Assembly: GCA_035455265.1 (NCBI GenBank)
Contig: DATIFK010000061.1
Coordinates: 1-5,781 of the forward strand
Reading direction: 5' to 3'
Origin: MGOM01 sp035455265
GTDB taxonomy: Bacteria > Chloroflexota > Anaerolineae > Anaerolineales > E44-bin32
Length of the DNA: 5,781 bases
The translations under genes were made by a program, and so were the position numbers. This document shows positions 5,472 to 5,781 of this stretch, in pieces. The notes below the pieces were generated by a model. That model was given only the letters and a program-made list of their open reading frames with translations. It was not told where the DNA came from and searched no databases. The stretch's first letter is position 1. Each line of letters opens with the position of its first letter.

Positions 5472-5627
5472 GTCATGGCGAACCCCCTCGGGAGCGGAAT
5501 GGGTCTCCCAATCTCATCCCGTTGGGACAGCCCGTCTTCGTCCGCGAGGTGTCTTCGAGGGGAAGGGATGAGATTGCCGTCCCGCACGAACGGTGCTTTG
5601 GCTGACTGATGGCAGCCTCGCAATGAC
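5472..5627. repeat. 156-base intergenic element with nested inverted repeats (REP/MITE-like)
   Basis: The ends GTCATGGCGA (5472-5481) and TCGCAATGAC (5618-5627) are inverted copies matching at 9 of 10 positions. Inside them CAATCTCATCCC (5509-5520) and GGGATGAGATTG (5565-5576) are a perfect 12-bp inverted pair with a 44-base spacer. Each half therefore runs from a GTCATxGCGA end to an AATCTCAT end, and the two halves face each other. A short unit with the same two landmarks (GTCATTGCGAG, then CAATCTC) is, as I recall, a widespread extragenic repeat in many bacterial groups. No transposase or open frame of convincing length lies inside. It occupies most of the 5399-5643 gap; the remainder (5399-5471 and 5628-5643) shows only the ribosome binding site at 5405-5409. 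Confidence 0.65.
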
Positions 5628-5643
5628 ATCAGGGGCGTTCGGA

Positions 5644-5781
5644 TCAATACGGAATGAACTCTCCTCGCTTCGCCGCGGCTTCCTTAGCCGGTTCTCCGTA
5701 CTCCCACGATTTCTCGGGCCGGTAGCGCTCGCGCCAGTCGTCGAACTTCATCTTGCCGATCGCCGCCTGCGCCGGGAACAG
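5644..5781 (-). CDS. C-terminal 45 residues of an unrecognised protein (5' end outside window)
   Basis: An open frame enters at the window edge exactly on a codon boundary and ends with TGA at 5646-5644. The fragment starts LFPAQAAIGKMKFDDWRER, then has YRPEKSWEYG and an Ala/Lys-rich stretch before ending GEFIPY. It is charged and aromatic, with no membrane segment and no cysteines, and has the look of the surface tail of a soluble enzyme. I do not recognise the family. It points the same way as the dehydrogenases, so it could belong to the same pathway, but the 245-base gap with an inverted-repeat element separates them. That the frame codes is supported by GC-rich third positions and its clean stop just before the intergenic element; identity is open. 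Confidence 0.7.
   Translation of the reverse strand: MFPAQAAIGKMKFDDWRERYRPEKSWEYGEPAKEAAAKRGEFIPY

Noticed and set aside
4331..5605. Long + strand open frame of 424 codons opposite the first dehydrogenase
   Set aside because: It covers one gene in antisense plus two non-coding repeat regions and shows no domain; a shadow frame.
5399..5643. Sigma-70 promoter for the operon
   Set aside because: I looked on the minus strand for a -35/-10 pair ahead of the GTG at 5398 and saw none good enough to report.
5435..5647. Minus-strand 70-codon frame starting with TTG at the stop codon of the edge gene
   Set aside because: It begins with TTG, has no binding site of its own, and its sequence is almost wholly the inverted-repeat element.

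Overview
The window is GC-rich bacterial DNA carrying one tightly packed minus-strand gene block, read from high to low coordinates. GTG is used as a start twice, and most genes have a GGAGG-type ribosome binding site. The sequence fits a high-GC free-living bacterium, but nothing in it fixes the phylum. No tRNA, rRNA, CRISPR array or transposase is visible.

Layout in the direction of transcription: (1) 5781-5644, the last 45 codons of an unrecognised gene; (2) 5643-5399, a 245-base gap mostly filled by a 156-base element with nested inverted repeats; (3) 5398-4511, a beta-hydroxyacid dehydrogenase (3-hydroxyisobutyrate dehydrogenase / tartronate semialdehyde reductase superfamily) with an NAD-type cofactor pocket; (4) 4512-4402, a gap made almost entirely of 7-base repeats and containing a strong hairpin; (5) 4398-3499, a second, related beta-hydroxyacid dehydrogenase with an NADP-type pocket; (6) 3502-2636, the FAD subunit of a molybdenum hydroxylase, overlapping the previous gene by 4 bases; (7) 2632-2165, the two-cluster [2Fe-2S] subunit; (8) 2151-835, the N-terminal half of the molybdopterin-binding subunit; (9) 842-1, its C-terminal half as a separate gene overlapping the previous one by 8 bases and running off the window.

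Genes 6-9 together encode one xanthine-dehydrogenase-family enzyme of four polypeptides. A substrate would be hydroxylated at the Mo centre and electrons passed through two [2Fe-2S] clusters to FAD. The subunit order (FAD, FeS, Mo-large, Mo-medium) and the split point match what I recall of Eubacterium barkeri nicotinate dehydrogenase NdhFSLM. That pathway also uses a beta-hydroxyacid dehydrogenase family enzyme, 2-(hydroxymethyl)glutarate dehydrogenase. The Mo subunit lacks the glutamate that xanthine dehydrogenases carry after their GGFGGK motif, so xanthine is not the obvious substrate. The tight coupling of the two dehydrogenases to the hydroxylase suggests one catabolic pathway, perhaps for an N-heterocycle or another small acid. 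The substrate itself cannot be read from this window.
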